64,000 nucleotides of DNA from Mesorhizobium sp. M8A.F.Ca.ET.218.01.1.1 (GCF_004791165.1 NZ_SRUZ01000004.1:372001-436000), one strand, 5' to 3'. Positions 45,053 to 55,062 are shown, numbered from the stretch's first letter. Notes: generated from the letters alone by a model not told the origin. Numbers and translations are program-made.

Positions 45053-47749
45053 CTATCCGCCGAGCCGGAAATATTTGGCGCTGGCGGAGAACCGCGAGCC
45101 GTCGGAGCCGATCTCCTCGAGGATCTTTGGCAAAAGCTCGGAGACCGGTGTCGGTCTCGAGAACATCGCGGCCTGGATGTCCTTCGGTCCGGTGATCACC
45201 AGCATGATCTGCGGCAGGGCCTTGCCTGCCGCCTTGTCGGCGGCGCCTAGACCGATCGGGATGTTGAAAGTCGCCTTGTCGGCTTGTGCCACGATGCGAT
45301 CGTCGAGGTTGAAGGCGATGCCCCTGTGGTCGATCAGCATGACGTTGGAAACCAGCCCGCCATGCGTTACCAGCGTGCCGCTGATCGGCGCGCCATCAGG
45401 CACCGATGTCCGGTCGAGAACGAGCTGCGGACTTTCCACTCGGTTCCGGTCGATGAAGCGCAGGAAGTTTGTCACTTCACACTGGGGTTGCTCGATGAGA
45501 CGGACGCTGATGTCCGGCTCGACATGGAACCTCGACCGAAAATCATTGAGCATCCGCTCAAACGGCTGCACGGTGGTTGCGAAGCCCTCGATTGCGCCGG
45601 CGTTGTCCGGTGCCAGCGACGCGTAGAAGCAGTCGCCGCCGCTGAAGTCGCGCACCCATGAGGCGTGTTGCGCCGTCTCGTCGACCGCCTTCGCCGGCGG
45701 GACCGCCGGCTTGGGCACATTGATCGCGACTTCGGTATTTTCGGGCTGTGTGGTTACCGGCAACTGCGGTTGTTGGGACGCCTGCGCCGTCTGTGTTGGC
45801 TCTGATGGCGCGGTTGGTGGCGGCTGGCTGGCGGTCGGGGTCGCCGGCTGTTCAGCCGGCGGGCTGGTCGGCTGCGCCGGCACGGGGCTCTGCGCAATCG
45901 GAGGCGAGGAGGCGTTCGGCTTGGCCAATTTGGACAGCGTGTCGACGAGGTCGGTTGCGCTTGGTTTTGTCGCCGGCGGGGTTGCCTCCTGTGCCGGCTT
46001 GCCCTCTGCCACCACCTGGCTTGCCTTCGGCGGCGCGCTGGCTGGTTTTGACGAGTTCGCACTCTCCTCAGCCTTTGGCACCGGCACTGACGTTGGCGGG
46101 CTCGCGGCCGGCGTCTGGACAGGCTTGATCTCGACCGGCGGCACTTGTGCTTGATTGGTGTTGGCCGTGAATTCGGGCTGAGCCGTAGTCGGCGCCGGCT
46201 TGCCTTTGGGCGACACTGGCGGCTCCTGCTTGTCGGTCGTCATTGGCTGCGCTGCCGTCTCCTGCTCTGCGGGCTGCTGTGATTTTGTTGCCTGCCGCAC
46301 CTCCGGCCTGGGGGTCGGCACCGGGGTTTCGGCGGCCTTGGCAGGGTCCGGTTTCTGCTCGCCTGCCGCGTCCGCCTGGTTCCCAGCCGGCATTGCGCTC
46401 TTCATCTGTACATCCGGCAGGGCAGGTGGCTTTACCGTTTCGACGGTGGCAGCGCTGTCAGATTTTGACGGCTCCGGCTGAGGCTGCACCGGTGATTGTG
46501 GCTTAGGTTTCGATGCTTCCGCTTGCGGTGTTTGGGCCACCGGCTTCGGTATCAAGGGCTTGAGTTCCTTTTCGGCCGGCGGTGGCGCCAGCATGCCACT
46601 GAAGTAAACGCCGCCCCCCAACAGGACCGCCAGCGTCACAAGGCCGCCAGCGACAGCCGGCATCCGCGACGATTTTCGCGGCGAAGCCGGCATGGGCTTG
46701 CTGGCCGGCGCGGGCGCGGGCGCCGGCCGTGGTTGTGACAGATGCGCCGGTCGCACATGTTCAACAAAGTGCTTTTCGCCTGCGGACGTCGAAGGCCGCG
46801 GCCCCGACTCGGCCAGCGCCGTCCAGCCGGCGCGCGGCAAGCCCGAGCGGTCACGCGGACCATACGATGCCGGCGGCGACGTCACGTCGACATCCTCGCC
46901 ACGCGTTTCCCTGGCGATGTCGGCCATGCTGGCCGGCCGATCGCGCGGATCCGGCTGCAGCATCGCGCCGACGAGCTCGTGGAAATCGGGGTCGATGTCT
47001 GACAGGTCCGGCACGGTCCGGCGTTTCTCGATCACCTCGTACTGCGTACCGCTCATATCGAGAGGCTTCCCGCGCAGCGCGGCGGCGAGCACCAGGCCAA
47101 GGCTATAGATATCGGACTGCTCGCTGACCTCGCCGCCGTAGAGGCCGAGCTGTTCGGGCGAAACGTAATTGTATTTGCCGGCGAACTTGCCGCCGATCAG
47201 CGTTTCACCACCTGCGGTCGCTGACCGGGCGATGCCGAAATCGATGATCTTGGCGCTTTCCACCCGCCCGCCAGGCAGGATGATGTTGTCCGGCGACAGG
47301 TCCCGGTGAACCGCGCCCGCCTGGTGCACCGCGGCGAGCCCCGATGCCAGGCGATGGCAAAGCCGCCGCACGTCTTCCCCCCGCATCGGTCCGCGACGCA
47401 TCACGTCGAACAGGGACTGGCCGTCCACGAACTCCATCGCGAGATAAGGGCGGCCGATCCTCGGATCGATGGTGAAGACGTGATAGCGCACCACCGCGTC
47501 ATGCGACAGATGATTGAGGATCGACGCTTCCTTACGGAAGAGCGACAGGATCGTCTGATCGCGGGCGAATTCTGGCAGTACGATCTTGATCGCCACATGG
47601 TCGCCGGTTTGGATGTTGTGGCCGCGATAGACTTCTCCCATGCCGCCGGAGGCTATCCTTTCGTCGAGTTCGTAAATGCCGCTGAGCTGTGTGCCGACGC
47701 CGGCATAGATGTCGTTCGTCGATATCCGGGTCTTGTCGTCGTCGCTCAT
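45053..47749 (-). CDS. ppkA: T6SS Ser/Thr protein kinase PpkA
   Basis: 898 residues from ATG 47749, overlapping the PppA stop (ATGA). Residues 20-285 are a Hanks-type kinase: ASGGMGEVYRG loop, Lys55 in HVAIKIV, HRDLSPDN (148-155) and DFG at 170. One membrane helix (AVAGGLVTLAVLLGGGVYF, near residue 380) is followed by about 300 Pro/Ala/Gln-rich residues. A C-terminal periplasmic domain ends it (WVRDFSGGDCFYASLAPDNA; VEPDISVRLIEQPQCEV). It would sense an envelope signal and phosphorylate the FHA protein encoded nearby to switch T6SS on. PppA would reverse this. Confidence 0.93.
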   Translation of the reverse strand: MSDDDKTRISTNDIYAGVGTQLSGIYELDERIASGGMGEVYRGHNIQTGDHVAIKIVLPEFARDQTILSLFRKEASILNHLSHDAVVRYHVFTIDPRIGRPYLAMEFVDGQSLFDVMRRGPMRGEDVRRLCHRLASGLAAVHQAGAVHRDLSPDNIILPGGRVESAKIIDFGIARSATAGGETLIGGKFAGKYNYVSPEQLGLYGGEVSEQSDIYSLGLVLAAALRGKPLDMSGTQYEVIEKRRTVPDLSDIDPDFHELVGAMLQPDPRDRPASMADIARETRGEDVDVTSPPASYGPRDRSGLPRAGWTALAESGPRPSTSAGEKHFVEHVRPAHLSQPRPAPAPAPASKPMPASPRKSSRMPAVAGGLVTLAVLLGGGVYFSGMLAPPPAEKELKPLIPKPVAQTPQAEASKPKPQSPVQPQPEPSKSDSAATVETVKPPALPDVQMKSAMPAGNQADAAGEQKPDPAKAAETPVPTPRPEVRQATKSQQPAEQETAAQPMTTDKQEPPVSPKGKPAPTTAQPEFTANTNQAQVPPVEIKPVQTPAASPPTSVPVPKAEESANSSKPASAPPKASQVVAEGKPAQEATPPATKPSATDLVDTLSKLAKPNASSPPIAQSPVPAQPTSPPAEQPATPTASQPPPTAPSEPTQTAQASQQPQLPVTTQPENTEVAINVPKPAVPPAKAVDETAQHASWVRDFSGGDCFYASLAPDNAGAIEGFATTVQPFERMLNDFRSRFHVEPDISVRLIEQPQCEVTNFLRFIDRNRVESPQLVLDRTSVPDGAPISGTLVTHGGLVSNVMLIDHRGIAFNLDDRIVAQADKATFNIPIGLGAADKAAGKALPQIMLVITGPKDIQAAMFSRPTPVSELLPKILEEIGSDGSRFSASAKYFRLGG

Positions 47750-48588
47750 CTCGCCAGGCTCTCCGCTTCGGACCGATCCGAATGGAGCGCACCGTTGCGC
47801 CCGCCGCCGATCTTCACTAGTACGATGGTCACATTGTCGATTCCGCCGCGCGCCAGCACCGTCTCCAGCAGGCTTCGGCACGCCGCCTGGGGCGTTGCGG
47901 ATCTCACCGCGGCTTCGATCTCGGCGTCGCTGACATGTGCCGTCAGTCCGTCGGTGCTCAGGACGAAAACATCTCCCGGCATCAGCTCGCCCTGCTGGAA
48001 ATCGATCTTGAGTTCATCGCTGACGCCGACGGCATGGGTGATGACATGGCGGCGCGGCCAGGTAAGCGCTTCCTCCGCGCTGATCATGCCGCGGTCCAGC
48101 AACTCCTGGACCTCGGTGTGATCCTTTGAGACCTGAAAGATCGCGCCGTTGCGGACCAGATAAATGCGGCTGTCGCCGGCCCACAGGCCAGCGAACCGTC
48201 CGTCCATGGCAAGCAAAGCCGCGAAAGTCGAGCCGATGGTGATGCCGCGGGATCGCGAGATGTTACGGATCTCGGAATTGGCGCGGCTCAGCCGGTCTTC
48301 GAAGCGCGCACGAAGGTCCGGTGCCGAGCTCGCAATGCCGATCGTCGCCAGATGATCGACGATGCTGGCCGACGCGACCTCGCCGGCCTCGTGGCCGCCC
48401 ATGCCATCGGCCACCACCCACAGGCCGGTCTGCGGCTCTATCAGGTAGTTGTCCTCATTGTGGTCGCGCACGCAGCCCTGATGGCTCACGCCGAAGCTTT
48501 CGATGGGAAGGGCGACAGAGCTCAATTTGCCACCAAGCGCTTCGCGAGCGTCCTCTGTGACCAAGCATGGGCAGGGTGCCCAAGCCAC
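47746..48588 (-). CDS. pppA: T6SS PP2C-type phosphatase PppA
   Basis: 280 residues, or slightly fewer if an internal start is used. The PPM metal-binding motifs are present: VRDHNEDNYL, VVADGMGGHEAGEV, AGDSRIYLVRNG, FVLSTDGLTAHV and GGIDNVTIVLVKI. It is cytosolic and removes phosphate from PpkA targets. It overlaps PpkA by 4 bases, the usual antagonistic pair of T6SS loci. TssM ends upstream, so the minus-strand run from TssL to the third caspase-like gene may be a single operon. Confidence 0.92.
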   Translation of the reverse strand: MAWAPCPCLVTEDAREALGGKLSSVALPIESFGVSHQGCVRDHNEDNYLIEPQTGLWVVADGMGGHEAGEVASASIVDHLATIGIASSAPDLRARFEDRLSRANSEIRNISRSRGITIGSTFAALLAMDGRFAGLWAGDSRIYLVRNGAIFQVSKDHTEVQELLDRGMISAEEALTWPRRHVITHAVGVSDELKIDFQQGELMPGDVFVLSTDGLTAHVSDAEIEAAVRSATPQAACRSLLETVLARGGIDNVTIVLVKIGGGRNGALHSDRSEAESLAR

Positions 48589-48660
48589 TTTGCCACAAGC
48601 GCATACGTTAGAGTACCGAAATGAGCGCTGTGGCTGGCGGTGCGCTGGAACACAGCCATG

Positions 48661-51600
48661 TCAGAACGCCTTCGGACAGCTGAAGCCGGACAGGGCCGGC
48701 AGCAGCAAGGGGTTAGGCCCCGGTCCGATCTGCATCGTGTAAGCGACGTCCCGTCCGCCGATCACGAAACGGGCTTCGGTGTTGGCGCCTTTGGCGGTGA
48801 TGGTCGCCTTGTCCAAAAGACGCCTAAAGGCCCACGGTCCTTCGAATTTGAGAGCGGAGTCGCGGCCTGGCATTTCCGGCATCAGGCTGAGGCTGGCGGA
48901 ACCAGAGGCAGTGCTGTTTGGCCAGGTCACTGTGCTTGGCGCGCTCCCCGCCTGGCTACTCTGGACGGTCTGGCCGTCGATGTTGAGAACCGCGTTGTTA
49001 GCGTCGCTATTCAGCGAAAATGGCGTGACGGTAATCGAAACCGACGGCACCGAGCCGCCGGAAGGGAAGAAGGCGCTGCGGATCTCGGCGGCCGCCTGAA
49101 ATGATCTCAAGGTCGACTTCGCCAGGTCGCGGCTGGAGCGGACATCCTGCCTCCAGGTCCATTCCTGGCCGGTCATGTCGATCAGCGGCGCAAGGTTCTG
49201 CGCGAAGAATCGGTCCATCAGCCCGCCCGGCGCGAAGAGCTTGGCGAAATCCGCTATCGAGATATCTTCGGTGCCGTCACTGGCGAAGGGATAGCGACCG
49301 TTGACCGCCTCCTCGCAGGCTCGCGTGACCGTCTGGTCGAGGTTCTGGTTGAGGTTGGCCACCGAGGCTTCGGCGACATTGCCTTCAAACTCGTCCGCTG
49401 CCGCGTTGACCATGCGCGCCAGCGGCTTCGGAAGGCGGGAGGCATTGGCGCGCAGCGTGGAGATCTGCAACTGCAGGTTGGCGTTGACGCGTTCGGTCTG
49501 GGAAGGGACATCGGCCGAAAGCTTGAGGTTTTGAAAGATATCGCGGAAATTCCGCGTCAACGCATCGAGCGGCCGCCGTCCACTGACGCCGCTAACCAGG
49601 GCCTGGAACGATCGAAACTGTGCCTCGACGCCCGCGCCGGCATTCTGCGCGACAGCCGAATCCAGTCCGGCTCGGCTCTGCGACTTGCCGCCGGCGATCT
49701 GCAGGCCGATGCGTGCCAGACCTTTGGCCATGCTGGCTGGGTCCTCTTGGGCTGCGCTGCTCTCGCCCTCGGCCGTGGTGTTCTGCTTCGTCAATGCAGT
49801 CTCATCGGCGATCGCCGTGAACAGCTGATCGAGAGGCGAGTCCGGCGCGGCGAGGGCGGAAAGCGCGAGATATTGCGGCTTGTCCTTGAGCAACGCCTTG
49901 AACTTCAGCTGGTCGAGTACGCGGTGCCATGCGGAGGAGAATTCCTCGCCGTAGCGGTCGATCAATTCTGGACCGAGCTTGGGCAGGTCCTGGTCGATGC
50001 CGCCCTGTTCGCCGCCTCCGCCGAGCACCCACCGGTCGTTGACGAGCAGTTGCGCGATGCGCGAAAGCTGTGGCAGGAAGAAGCGGTTGAAGCCGGCGCG
50101 CGTGTAAAGTCCGGGAACGTTGAGATCGGCGAGATCGCTGCCGTCCATGCGTTCGAACAGCAGCTGCGCCTCGGGGCCGGCTTTCGCTGCAACGGAGAGG
50201 TCTTCCAGCCTTGCGGCGTAGACCGCTGACTTGATCAGCGCCGAAGCGCGGTCGGCAAGGCTCATGCGCCCAAGCGAGCGTTGCGCGGCTTCGATCAGCG
50301 GCTGGTTGAGTTCAAAGACGGGATCGTAGGCGTCGTCGAGCGCGAGCATGGCGCGCAGATGCTTTTCGAGCTGCGCGCGGCCCTCGCTGTTGCTTTCGCC
50401 GGGATAGCGGTTCTCTTCCCAATCCTGCCTCATCCAGGAAACGATCAACTCGTCATCGACCTTCGGGGCCTTGCCGCCCAGCATCAGGTAGATCTTCAGC
50501 GGCTCATAGAGCGCGATCGGATCGGCCATCTTGGCCTGGATGGTGCGCTCGGCCTGCACCAGGAGCCGGGAGCGGAATGTCCGCTCGAGGGCTTGCCGAT
50601 AGGCAGTTCTGGAGGCTGACAGCAGCCTCTCGTGCTGGCTAAGCCCGAACGACTCCTCGATCGGGTTTGCCTGGTCGCCGTTCTCGAAGCCGGCCGGCAG
50701 GTTGCGCAGCTGGTCGAGCGGGCCGATGACGTTTTCCAGGTCGACGTCGGTCACCGTCGTGCTCTTGAGCAGCGAATCCGCGCTGTCGCGATATTGTGCC
50801 ATCGACTGCCTGGTGGAGGCGATGAGTGACTTGTTGGCGAAGAAGCTGAGGCCAAGCACGCCGAGAGCCGCCAAGGCCGCGAGCGCAATCGCGGCGAGGC
50901 CGCCAAGTCTCGCGAGCCTAGTGCGCCGTTCGGCCGCCCGGTCGAAGGATACCCAGCCCGATTCCGGGAAGATCACCTTGGTCAGGAGATCGTGCAGGAA
51001 GAAGCTCTTGCCTGTGCCGGAAAGATGCGCTTGCGAGGTGGTGCCGAAGCTGCGGCCGATCGAGCCCAGCACCTGATCGAACGGTGTTCCTTCCTGAGTA
51101 CCAGAGGAGAAATAGAGGCCCCGTAGGCTGACATTGACATGCGATCGAGAGGTATCGAACAAGCTGGCGATGAAATGAGTTATCCGGTTCCTGAGGGCAC
51201 CGAACTGTGCCGGGAAGCCGAAGATGGCGATGCGCGCTACCGGGTCGGCCTCTTCCTGCAAGCGATCGACGACCTCTTCCGCCAAGCGCTTCGCCAGACC
51301 GTCGAATTCGGCCGGCGCCTCGCCGGCCATGTTCCTTGTGCGATCGACGGTCTGGAACGTCGTGCCCCACACCTTGCGCCTGCGCGCTTCGTCGAATTCA
51401 CCGAAATAGTCCATGAAGCCGGAGACGAGATCGGCCTTGGTGAAAAGCAGATAGACGGGAAACTGTATCTTCAGCGTCTCGTGCAATTCGCGCAGGCGGC
51501 TTCTTATCTCGGTGACATGTGCCTCGATATGCTGGTCGTCGAGGCCGATGAGATCGGCGAGGCTGATGGCGAGGATCACGCCGTTGATCGGTTGCCTGGC

Positions 51601-52191
51601 GCGGCTTTTCTTGAGCAATCCGAGGAAGGCGAGCCAGCTTGCCTTGTCGCGCTCGCGGTCCGATTCCTGCGTCGTATAGCGGCCGGCCGTGTCGATCAGC
51701 ACTGCCTCGTCGGTAAACCACCAGTCGCAGGACCGTGTGCCGCCGACGCCAGCCACCGGCTGGGCATTGCCGGAGCCCGCAAGCGGAAATGTCAGCCCGG
51801 AATTGACCAACGCCGTCGTCTTTCCGGCGCCGGACGGGCCGATGATGATATACCAGGGAATATCGTAGAGGAAATTGCGCTTGCCGCTCGTCCGTTTCAG
51901 CGTCGCGATGGCTTCGCTCATTCGCACTTCGAGCACCTGGGCATCGTCGTTCCGCTCATCGCTGAACACAATGGCCGTTTCGAGCACCTTTTGCGCCTTG
52001 CGCCTTTGCCAGAAGCGAACGCCGTAGAACAGCGCAAGCCCCGCCACGGTCGCGCCGATCATGGCCGCCCTGAGCCAGATGGACCCGAGCGGGCGGGTGT
52101 CGGCGAAGCGGATCAGCGGTCCGGCATACCAGACAACGGCCGAGAAGCCGGCCAAGGCAAGCATGCTGAAAATCCGCGACATCCAGCGCAT
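48661..52191 (-). CDS. tssM: T6SS inner-membrane protein TssM (IcmF)
   Basis: 1176 residues. Two N-terminal membrane helices (residues 8-25 and 40-58) precede a cytosolic GTPase-like domain with Walker A GPSGAGKT (118-125) and VLIDTAGRY. A third helix (GLAAIALAALAALGVLGLSF, near 430) leads to the periplasmic part, with the IcmF and C-terminal domains ending GPWAFRRLLDKATITAKG and FSCPKAF. TssM forms the trans-envelope core with TssL and TssJ and spans to the outer membrane. Its ATG shares one base with the TssL stop. A second TssM end lies at 63.7 kb. Confidence 0.95.
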   Translation of the reverse strand: MRWMSRIFSMLALAGFSAVVWYAGPLIRFADTRPLGSIWLRAAMIGATVAGLALFYGVRFWQRRKAQKVLETAIVFSDERNDDAQVLEVRMSEAIATLKRTSGKRNFLYDIPWYIIIGPSGAGKTTALVNSGLTFPLAGSGNAQPVAGVGGTRSCDWWFTDEAVLIDTAGRYTTQESDRERDKASWLAFLGLLKKSRARQPINGVILAISLADLIGLDDQHIEAHVTEIRSRLRELHETLKIQFPVYLLFTKADLVSGFMDYFGEFDEARRRKVWGTTFQTVDRTRNMAGEAPAEFDGLAKRLAEEVVDRLQEEADPVARIAIFGFPAQFGALRNRITHFIASLFDTSRSHVNVSLRGLYFSSGTQEGTPFDQVLGSIGRSFGTTSQAHLSGTGKSFFLHDLLTKVIFPESGWVSFDRAAERRTRLARLGGLAAIALAALAALGVLGLSFFANKSLIASTRQSMAQYRDSADSLLKSTTVTDVDLENVIGPLDQLRNLPAGFENGDQANPIEESFGLSQHERLLSASRTAYRQALERTFRSRLLVQAERTIQAKMADPIALYEPLKIYLMLGGKAPKVDDELIVSWMRQDWEENRYPGESNSEGRAQLEKHLRAMLALDDAYDPVFELNQPLIEAAQRSLGRMSLADRASALIKSAVYAARLEDLSVAAKAGPEAQLLFERMDGSDLADLNVPGLYTRAGFNRFFLPQLSRIAQLLVNDRWVLGGGGEQGGIDQDLPKLGPELIDRYGEEFSSAWHRVLDQLKFKALLKDKPQYLALSALAAPDSPLDQLFTAIADETALTKQNTTAEGESSAAQEDPASMAKGLARIGLQIAGGKSQSRAGLDSAVAQNAGAGVEAQFRSFQALVSGVSGRRPLDALTRNFRDIFQNLKLSADVPSQTERVNANLQLQISTLRANASRLPKPLARMVNAAADEFEGNVAEASVANLNQNLDQTVTRACEEAVNGRYPFASDGTEDISIADFAKLFAPGGLMDRFFAQNLAPLIDMTGQEWTWRQDVRSSRDLAKSTLRSFQAAAEIRSAFFPSGGSVPSVSITVTPFSLNSDANNAVLNIDGQTVQSSQAGSAPSTVTWPNSTASGSASLSLMPEMPGRDSALKFEGPWAFRRLLDKATITAKGANTEARFVIGGRDVAYTMQIGPGPNPLLLPALSGFSCPKAF

Positions 52192-53705
52192 CAGTCGCCG
52201 TTCCCCGCTGGGTCGGTCTGCAAGGTTTCCTGTTTCGGGATCATCACGTCGACGCGGCGGTTCTTGGCGCGGCCCTCCGCTGTGGCGTTATCAGCGATCG
52301 GCTCGTCCTCGCCCTTGCCGTCGATGCTCAGGCGCGATGGATCCTTCAATCGCTTGGCGATCATGGCCTGCACCGCTTTTGCACGCGCGACGGAAAGATC
52401 GAAATTCGACTTGAACGTGCTCGACTTCTTCGGCTTCACATTGTCGGTGTGGCCGACGATCTTGATAGGCCCCGTTTCGGCATCGAGCGCCGTGGCGATA
52501 TCCCCCGCGACGGGCTGGAACTGTGCCGTCAACTCGGCCTGGCCGGATACGAACAAAAGCTGGTTGCTGATCGCGACAACGATGAAGTCGCCCTTCGTGC
52601 CGACGCTCAGTCCGCCGCCGGCGATCTCCTTGGCGAGTGCAGTACGGATGCGGTCGATCTGCGTGGTGTGTGGAGGAGCGGGTGGCGGCGGGTTGGCTTG
52701 CACCGGTTCGGCGGATGTCGCCACGCTGGCGCGTTCAATGGTGACCGGGGTGGAAGGATTGAGCGCCAGCAACGCGCTGGCGGTTGCATCGCCTTCATCG
52801 GTGATCAGGATCCGTAGCCCGAAAAAAGCCGCCGTCACCAAGGTCGCGGCGGCGGCTGCGATCGCCGACAGAGGCAGCCGCCCTCCTGGCCTGGCCATTG
52901 CCGCCGCCATGCCATGCCACCGGGGCGAAATGTCCTCAGCGGCGCGCGGCCTGAAATAGCGCAGCGTGTCGTAGACGTCGCGCCGAACGCGATCGAGTTT
53001 GTTCCGTTCGCCGGACAATCCCCGATACTGGCCCTCGAACCCCAGCGACAGGCAGGCATGCATCAATTCGAGCAGGTCGTAATGCGCTTCAGGCTTGGCG
53101 AGGATGTTGTTCAGCGCTTCATAGAAGCCGGTGCCTGTCGGTTGTGTGTGGAAGAACTGCACCACCAGACTGTGCTGAAGCCAGGTTTCCTTGTTCGGCC
53201 AGGGCAGGTTGCCGACGAGATCGTCGGCGGTTTCGCAAAGCGCAAATTTCGCGATCCGTGCGTCTTCTTCCCCAATACCGGCTTTGGCAATGGTATGGTC
53301 GAAGGTCTCGATGGCATCTGCGATATGCTCCGCCAAGGCTGCGGCCTGCCGTTCGACCGGTATCAGCCGCAGCTGACCGAACAGCATGAGCAAGGGGGCT
53401 GCGGCGGCAAGGATAGGATTTGTCGCGGCATACTTCACGCCAGCAGTGGCGTCGAGCAAGGCGTCCTGCTGCAACGCCGGTGCCGCCGCGGGCTCAGCTC
53501 CGTGGCTGGCCCCCTGAAAGACCATGGTTCCGGACGACCAGCCGGGGGGCATTTGTCGGCCGAGGCCCGGGTCGAACACCGTCGATTCCCTGGCGGGTGA
53601 TGGAGCAGCGGAACTATCGGGAGCCACGCGCGGCTTTTGCCTTGGCCGTGGCGCGCGGATGACGGTTTTGTCCGGCGGCTCAGAGGGATCGTCCTTCGAG
53701 CTCAT
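52191..53705 (-). CDS. tssL: T6SS protein TssL (DotU) with OmpA-like C-terminus
   Basis: 504 residues. A Pro-rich start is followed by the DotU helical domain (ATNPILAAAAPLLMLFGQLR; ETADDLVGNLPWPNKETWLQ; DLLELMHACLSLGFEGQYRG). A single membrane helix (AAAAATLVTAAFFGLRILIT) and a periplasmic OmpA-like domain come next (IKIVGHTDNVKPKKSS; FDLSVARAKAVQAMIAKRLK; GRAKNRRVDVMIP). This extended TssL anchors the secretion machine to peptidoglycan, so no separate TagL is needed. The stop overlaps TssM by one base. 292 non-coding bases separate it from TagH upstream. Confidence 0.95.
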   Translation of the reverse strand: MSSKDDPSEPPDKTVIRAPRPRQKPRVAPDSSAAPSPARESTVFDPGLGRQMPPGWSSGTMVFQGASHGAEPAAAPALQQDALLDATAGVKYAATNPILAAAAPLLMLFGQLRLIPVERQAAALAEHIADAIETFDHTIAKAGIGEEDARIAKFALCETADDLVGNLPWPNKETWLQHSLVVQFFHTQPTGTGFYEALNNILAKPEAHYDLLELMHACLSLGFEGQYRGLSGERNKLDRVRRDVYDTLRYFRPRAAEDISPRWHGMAAAMARPGGRLPLSAIAAAAATLVTAAFFGLRILITDEGDATASALLALNPSTPVTIERASVATSAEPVQANPPPPAPPHTTQIDRIRTALAKEIAGGGLSVGTKGDFIVVAISNQLLFVSGQAELTAQFQPVAGDIATALDAETGPIKIVGHTDNVKPKKSSTFKSNFDLSVARAKAVQAMIAKRLKDPSRLSIDGKGEDEPIADNATAEGRAKNRRVDVMIPKQETLQTDPAGNGD

Positions 53706-53997
53706 CGGCGCACCACCGTCGAGGTGCTATGGGGATATTCCAGGTGGGATGAGAGGCGCCTACCAGGCAGGGTATCAACAGCGAGCCGGATGGAAAGACT
53801 TATCTTGCCGAAACATGACATTCCTGCACACGCCCCAAGCCACGCCGCTTTGCCAGCAGGCAAGCACCCATGCGCTATCCTAGTCGCACCAGAAGCCGAT
53901 TGAAATCGGAAAGCAGGATGATCAAGGAAGCGGCTTCTTCCACGGGGTCCCTCACACAGCCCGTAAGAGCGTTGCTGACGACATTTGCCGAGCGCGG

Positions 53998-55062
53998 CTA
54001 TTTCTGCTTGCCAGCCTTCGCGTAGGCTTCGGCGAAATAGGCGAGGAAGACGTCCAGCATACCGTTTTCGTGCTTGTCCTCCATCGTCCGCCACGTTGCG
54101 ACCAGCGCATCCCAGGCTTGGCTTTTCCTGGATGAAAAGGACGCAGGCGGGATTCTTTTGGCGATCACCTCCGGCGACAGGTCGTCGAGTAGCCTCGAGA
54201 GCGCGGCCTGCATGGCGGCGTAGGTCGCGATTTCGTGGGTCTTCAGGTCGCGGAACGCATCCTCGATGCTATGCCTGGCGTCGAGATAGCCGGCCCGGCG
54301 CTTGGCAAACATGATCTCGAGTATGTCGTCGGTGCCCGGCACGAATTTCAGTGGGTTGTTGTCGTCGGCGCCGATCATCGTGCGGTGCGCGCTTTTGGCG
54401 AGCACCTTGGCCGCCGCGCGCGCCTTGAGCAGCAAGGACAGTTGCTCAACCGTGGTTCTCAACACCGCACCGATCTCGGCAGCGACGTCATTCGGGTCGC
54501 GCGACTGCAACAACTCAGGCGATAAGCCGGCCGCCCTGGCGATATCGCGCAGTATCTCGTCCGCTTCCCCTGGCTGCCTGGCCGGGACAGCGGGGCTGGA
54601 CTGCAGCACTGAAGACGTTGACACCGGCGTTGCCTCCGCCGGCTTGTGGAACAGTGCGCTGCCGAGTTCCAGCGGCGTTCCCGTCGAGGGCGGCAACTCG
54701 CGTTGCGTCGAACCGGTCCTGGCTTGGGGATGACCGGTGACGACGCGCTCTTCGTCGACCGAAACGGCGACGACATAAGGGCCGATCAGCAGCCGGTCGC
54801 CTTGGGCCAGCCGATGCGGCGCATTCATGCGCTGGCGGGAGCCGTTCACGAAAGTGCCGTTGCGCGAGACGTCATGAAGCCAGAACGAGCCCGCCTGATA
54901 GTGGACTTCGCAATGCCGGCCCGAGATGAACTTGTCGGGGTCGGAAAGTGTCCAGTCGCAATTTTCGCGCCCGATTTCGAAGCTGCGGTCGCGGGCGGCA
55001 TAGCTCGTCGCGATGCCTGGCGGCAGTCTGTCAACATTGCTGATCTGGAGCGAAATGAACAT
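53998..55062 (-). CDS. tagH: T6SS FHA-domain protein TagH
   Basis: 354 residues from ATG 55062. An N-terminal forkhead-associated domain binds phosphothreonine: FEIGRENCDWTLSDPDKFIS, GRHCEVHYQAGSFWLHDVSR and NGTFVNGSRQRM contain the conserved Gly-Arg, Ser/His and Asn residues. The C-terminal half is the helical TagH domain (LKFVPGTDDILEIMFAKRRA; SIEDAFRDLKTHEIATYAAM; AFAEAYAKAGKQK-type end). In T6SS the FHA protein is the target of PpkA and promotes assembly. It is divergent from VgrG; the 248 bases between probably hold both promoters. Confidence 0.93.
   Translation of the reverse strand: MFISLQISNVDRLPPGIATSYAARDRSFEIGRENCDWTLSDPDKFISGRHCEVHYQAGSFWLHDVSRNGTFVNGSRQRMNAPHRLAQGDRLLIGPYVVAVSVDEERVVTGHPQARTGSTQRELPPSTGTPLELGSALFHKPAEATPVSTSSVLQSSPAVPARQPGEADEILRDIARAAGLSPELLQSRDPNDVAAEIGAVLRTTVEQLSLLLKARAAAKVLAKSAHRTMIGADDNNPLKFVPGTDDILEIMFAKRRAGYLDARHSIEDAFRDLKTHEIATYAAMQAALSRLLDDLSPEVIAKRIPPASFSSRKSQAWDALVATWRTMEDKHENGMLDVFLAYFAEAYAKAGKQK

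Noticed and set aside
51139..52959. 606-codon open frame on the plus strand
   Set aside because: It is antisense to TssM and TssL, which have clear domains. Its residues are the GC-rich shadow of those codons and match no family.
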